This document shows, one piece after another, positions 62,605 through 64,000 of a DNA stretch of 64,000 bases. How positions within the stretch are numbered: position 1 is the first letter of the stretch; every line of letters begins with the position of its first letter. Under the pieces are notes generated by a model that searched no databases, was not told where the DNA came from, and saw only the letters and a list, made by a program, of their open reading frames with translations. This DNA comes from Bradyrhizobium macuxiense (GTDB taxonomy: Bacteria; Pseudomonadota; Alphaproteobacteria; Rhizobiales; Xanthobacteraceae). The stretch covers positions 682,001-746,000 of the forward strand of contig NZ_VITY01000002.1 in the NCBI RefSeq assembly GCF_007993935.1, given 5' to 3'. The translations under genes and the position numbers were made by a program.

Positions 62605-63366
62605 ATGACCGCGCATGTCATAGTCACCGACGAAGCTGCCACACGCGTGATCCGGCTGCGCAGGCCCGAGAAGAAGAACGCGATCACCCAGGAGATGTTT
62701 CGCGCGATCAGCGAGGCGATCGACAAGGCGCAGAACAATCCGAAGATCCGCTGCCTGATCATCACCGGCGGCTCCGGCGTGTTCACCGCTGGCAACGACA
62801 TCGAGGATTTGCTCGTGCAGGGCACCTCGACCGGCGAGACGCCGCCCGCCTCCGACCTGGTCAAGTTCCTGTATTCGCTGGCCCACAATGTGAAGCCGAT
62901 CATCGCCGCGGTCGACGGCGTCGCGATGGGCATCGGCACCACGATGCTGTTCCACTGCGACTATGTGCTGGCCAGCAAGACCGCGCTGTTCTCGACGCCG
63001 TTCTCCAATTTCGGCCTGGTGCCGGAAGGCGCCTCCAGCCTGTTGATGCCGCGCATGATGGGCCACCAGCGCGCCTTCGCGATGCTGGTGATGGGCCGCA
63101 CCATGTCAGCCGACGACGCCCGCGTCGCCGGTTTCGTCAACACCGTGGTGGCGCCGGGACATGCCGAGGTCGAAGCACACAAGGTGGCGCGCGAGATCTG
63201 CGCGCTGCCGGCGGAGGCGGTTGCGACCTCGCGGCGGCTGATCCGGCTGCCGCCCGAGGACGTCACCCGCCGCATCGAGCAGGAGAACCATTTGTTCAGC
63301 GAACGGATGCGCTCCAAGGAAGCGATCGCCGCCTTCAAGGCGTTCATGGCGCGCCCCAAAGATTGA
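62605..63366 (+). CDS. Enoyl-CoA hydratase/isomerase (crotonase) family protein
   Basis: 253-residue crotonase: PEKKNAITQEMFRAISEAI, GGSGVFTAGNDIEDLL, VDGVAMGIGTTMLFHCDYVLAS and NFGLVPEGASSLLMPRMMGHQRAFAM (the FGLVPE motif with Glu). It is about as similar to the product of 22600-23367 as to typical members of the delta3-delta2 isomerase-like branch. The upstream frame is closed soon before the ATG at 62605. Confidence 0.9.
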   Translation: MTAHVIVTDEAATRVIRLRRPEKKNAITQEMFRAISEAIDKAQNNPKIRCLIITGGSGVFTAGNDIEDLLVQGTSTGETPPASDLVKFLYSLAHNVKPIIAAVDGVAMGIGTTMLFHCDYVLASKTALFSTPFSNFGLVPEGASSLLMPRMMGHQRAFAMLVMGRTMSADDARVAGFVNTVVAPGHAEVEAHKVAREICALPAEAVATSRRLIRLPPEDVTRRIEQENHLFSERMRSKEAIAAFKAFMARPKD

Positions 63367-63460
63367 ACGAAGCGTCGGGATTGAAACGAAGCGTCGCAAA
63401 ATTGTAGTGGCGTCGCGCCATGATCGCGTGTTCCATGATTGTGTAAGCCTTGGACAGGTC

Positions 63461-64000
63461 ATGAGACAGCCCCGCCTCACGCCCCTAGCCGCGCTCTTCG
63501 CGCTTGGCCTCGCCGCAACTGGCCCTAGCCTGGCGCAGGGCGCCGCGCCGGTCGACTTGCGCATTCTCGCGATCAACGACTTCCACGGCTATCTGCGGCC
63601 GCCGCCGGGCGGCATCCGCATCACCGATCCCGCCGATGCGACCAAGAAGATCATGGTGCCCGCCGGTGGTTCCGAGCGGGTCGCCACCGTCATCAAGCAA
63701 CTGCGCGAAGGCCACAAGAACAACATCTTCGTCGCGGCCGGCGACCTGATCGGCGCGAGCCCGTTCCTGTCGGCGATGTTTCATGACGAGCCGACCATCG
63801 AGTCGCTCTCGATGATGGGGCTTGCGATCTCCTCGGTCGGCAATCACGAGTTCGACGAGGGCAAGGACGAGCTGCTGCGGATGCAGAATGGCGGTTGCCA
63901 TCCGGTCGACAAGTGCCAGGGGCGGCATCCCTTCACGGGCGCCAAATTCCGCTATCTCGCCGCCTCCACGATCGACAGGGCCACCGGCAAGACGGTGTTT
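63461..64000 (+). CDS. Bifunctional metallophosphatase/5'-nucleotidase (partial, 3' end outside)
   Basis: The first 180 residues of an exported 5'-nucleotidase/UshA-type enzyme. Signal peptide TPLAALFALGLAATGPSLAQG, then the metallophosphatase domain: ILAINDFHGYL (metal His/Asp), VAAGDLIGASPFLSA (GD), and SVGNHEFDEG (NHE). It hydrolyses nucleotides or 2',3'-cyclic nucleotides in the periplasm. The C-terminal substrate domain lies past the right edge. Confidence 0.92.
   Translation, partial: MRQPRLTPLAALFALGLAATGPSLAQGAAPVDLRILAINDFHGYLRPPPGGIRITDPADATKKIMVPAGGSERVATVIKQLREGHKNNIFVAAGDLIGASPFLSAMFHDEPTIESLSMMGLAISSVGNHEFDEGKDELLRMQNGGCHPVDKCQGRHPFTGAKFRYLAASTIDRATGKTVF

Overview
The window reads as chromosomal DNA of a Bradyrhizobium-type alphaproteobacterium. 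The evidence is high GC content, a Porin_2-type outer-membrane porin whose mature end begins ADLPVKAKAVEYV, a MipZ-like ParA ATPase, many small operons with GTGA/ATGA overlaps, and several dispersed palindromic intergenic repeats of a kind I associate with Bradyrhizobium genomes. Species assignment is an inference; no rRNA is present. There is one tRNA (Gln, anticodon TTG). I see no CRISPR array, phage or intact insertion sequence.

Layout. 1-9.0 kb: end of a small gene, a DUF3124 protein, a SulP anion transporter, an AraC regulator, an isochorismatase-like hydrolase with a YeiH-type exporter and a divergent YeiE-like LysR regulator, and a PAS histidine kinase. 9.2-18.9 kb: a nitrogen-scavenging region with an M20 ureide/carbamoyl amidohydrolase, a sigma-54 promoter, a BMP-type ABC importer (binding protein, two permeases, double ATPase) with an embedded biuret-amidohydrolase-like gene, an MscS channel, a PuuE-type allantoinase and a DUF3830 protein. 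19.0-25.2 kb: an SDR, a tryptophanyl-tRNA synthetase preceded by what looks like a complete ribosome-mediated trp-type attenuator, an aldose-epimerase gene broken by one in-frame TAG, a crotonase, a MarR regulator with two operator palindromes, and a CHAD protein.

25.3-32.7 kb: an XRE regulator leading a hyfBCEFGI-like operon. Its catalytic-type subunit lacks the cysteines that bind nickel-iron, so it is a complex-I/hydrogenase-4 relative without an obvious hydrogenase site. 32.8-37.0 kb: a LacI regulator, two tandem palindromic operators and a PhyH dioxygenase / MFS transporter / TIM-barrel epimerase operon. 37.1-44.3 kb: a secreted heparanase-like GH79 protein, MipZ-like ATPase, crotonase/TetR pair, atypical SDR, GST and LLM flavoprotein.

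44.3-48.3 kb: a decayed porin 3' end with its own terminator, then a TPR protein, an unknown protein, a mini winged-helix protein and the intact porin with a near-identical terminator. 49.1-64 kb: a second-type Mfd-like helicase, tRNA-Gln, a DmdC-like acyl-CoA dehydrogenase, a lytic transglycosylase, VOC and DinB proteins, an alpha/beta hydrolase, a PaoABC-type periplasmic molybdenum aldehyde dehydrogenase, another crotonase and the start of a 5'-nucleotidase.

The most interesting signals are the trpS attenuator (20037-20181), the hydrogenase-like complex without metal ligands (25315-32729), the sigma-54-driven ureide/biuret locus (9182-18859), the Mfd paralogue, and the porin remnant. Family assignments rest on motifs I recognise by eye; no database search was run.
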